A stretch of 54,239 nt of DNA from Kordia zhangzhouensis (GTDB lineage Bacteria; Bacteroidota; Bacteroidia; Flavobacteriales; Flavobacteriaceae), in NCBI RefSeq assembly GCF_001005305.1, contig NZ_LBMH01000018.1:1-54239 (forward strand), in the 5' to 3' direction. Below are positions 54,172 through 54,239 of this stretch, piece after piece. Made by a program: the position numbers and the translations under genes. The notes beneath the pieces are model-generated. The model did not search any database and was not told the origin of the DNA. It saw only the letters and a list, made by a program, of their open reading frames with translations. Every line of letters begins with the position of its first letter. The first letter of the stretch is position 1.

Positions 54172-54239
54172 AAAACGACACGCCAACAATGGCTATAAGT
54201 AATTGCTTGTTCTTGCCCACTTCTGAAAATCCTCGCGGA

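Larger units (their letters stand above)
53608..54190. mobile_element. Cassette-like unit bounded by inverted GTTGGCGTG
   Basis: GTTGGCGTG at 53611-53619 and its complement CACGCCAAC at 54179-54187 enclose two short same-strand ORFs and almost nothing else. This geometry is like an integron cassette, whose start pairs with the inverse core near its end, although the GTTRRRY consensus is not met exactly. Sequence past the right arm (AATGGCTATAAGTAATTGC onward) continues off the window. Confidence 0.5.

Overview
The window reads as chromosomal DNA of a marine-type Flavobacteriaceae (Bacteroidota). Reasons: low GC and dense AT-rich spacers; promoters of the TTG-N20-TAnnTTTG type; a Porin_10-type outer-membrane protein, a SusC-like plug, a GldL-like small protein, a fused E1 alpha/beta of a branched-chain 2-oxoacid dehydrogenase; and small precursor peptides with the Bacteroidota 'LKL.K..I....I.GG' leader. 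The leaders and gene content make me think of Kordia, but that is recollection, not a search result.

Layout. 0-8 kb: outer-membrane porin, RNase HII, a TfoX-like protein, a large lipoprotein, two small membrane proteins, LipB and an orphan Cys-rich precursor peptide. 8-16 kb: a lipoprotein with a YqaE/Pmp3 microprotein, lysyl-tRNA synthetase, a helical-repeat protein, YiaA-like, DUF2157 and GDYXXLXY membrane proteins, and a small ABC pair. 16-27 kb: two Spy/LTXXQ-like periplasmic proteins, HemL, a glucosaminidase-LysM lipoprotein, an ACC deaminase/D-cysteine desulfhydrase-like enzyme, a 1145-residue VIT-vWA-plug-DUF2135 fusion, a mini HExxH protein, DUF5522, urocanate hydratase and a DUF4136 lipoprotein. 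27-29.5 kb: a YwqK/MORN-type protein and two tandem Cys-rich precursor peptides. 29.5-35 kb: branched-chain amino acid breakdown (E1 fusion, aminotransferase, E2) opposite an Lrp/AsnC regulator. 36.5-50 kb: one minus-strand phenylacetate block, paaE-A-B-C-D-G-H-I-J-Z, an enoyl-CoA hydratase-like gene and paaY. 50-53 kb: another precursor peptide, a TetR regulator divergent from an aromatic amino acid hydroxylase, and a GldL-like protein. 53-54.2 kb: a decayed integrase end followed by a cassette-like unit bounded by an inverted GTTGGCGTG repeat.

How it fits together. The Paa block turns phenylacetyl-CoA into acetyl-CoA and succinyl-CoA: PaaABCDE epoxidase, PaaG isomerase, PaaZ ring hydrolase plus dehydrogenase, PaaJ thiolase, a PaaF-like hydratase and PaaH, with PaaI and PaaY as thioesterase and accessory protein. 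The ligase PaaK is not in the window. A perfect 20-bp palindrome overlaps the predicted paaE -7 element and is a good candidate operator for the nearby TetR protein. Together with aromatic amino acid hydroxylase, branched-chain oxidation and HutU, the region leans toward amino acid catabolism.

Most notable: the paa block is interrupted by small mobile-looking units (GIY-YIG gene, intact four-helix-bundle gene, decayed four-helix-bundle gene, palindromic intergenic elements); PaaZ carries an extra C-terminal DinB/DUF1569-like domain; four precursor peptides lie without maturation enzymes; and the right edge looks like a gene cassette beside an integrase remnant. No rRNA, tRNA or CRISPR array was seen.
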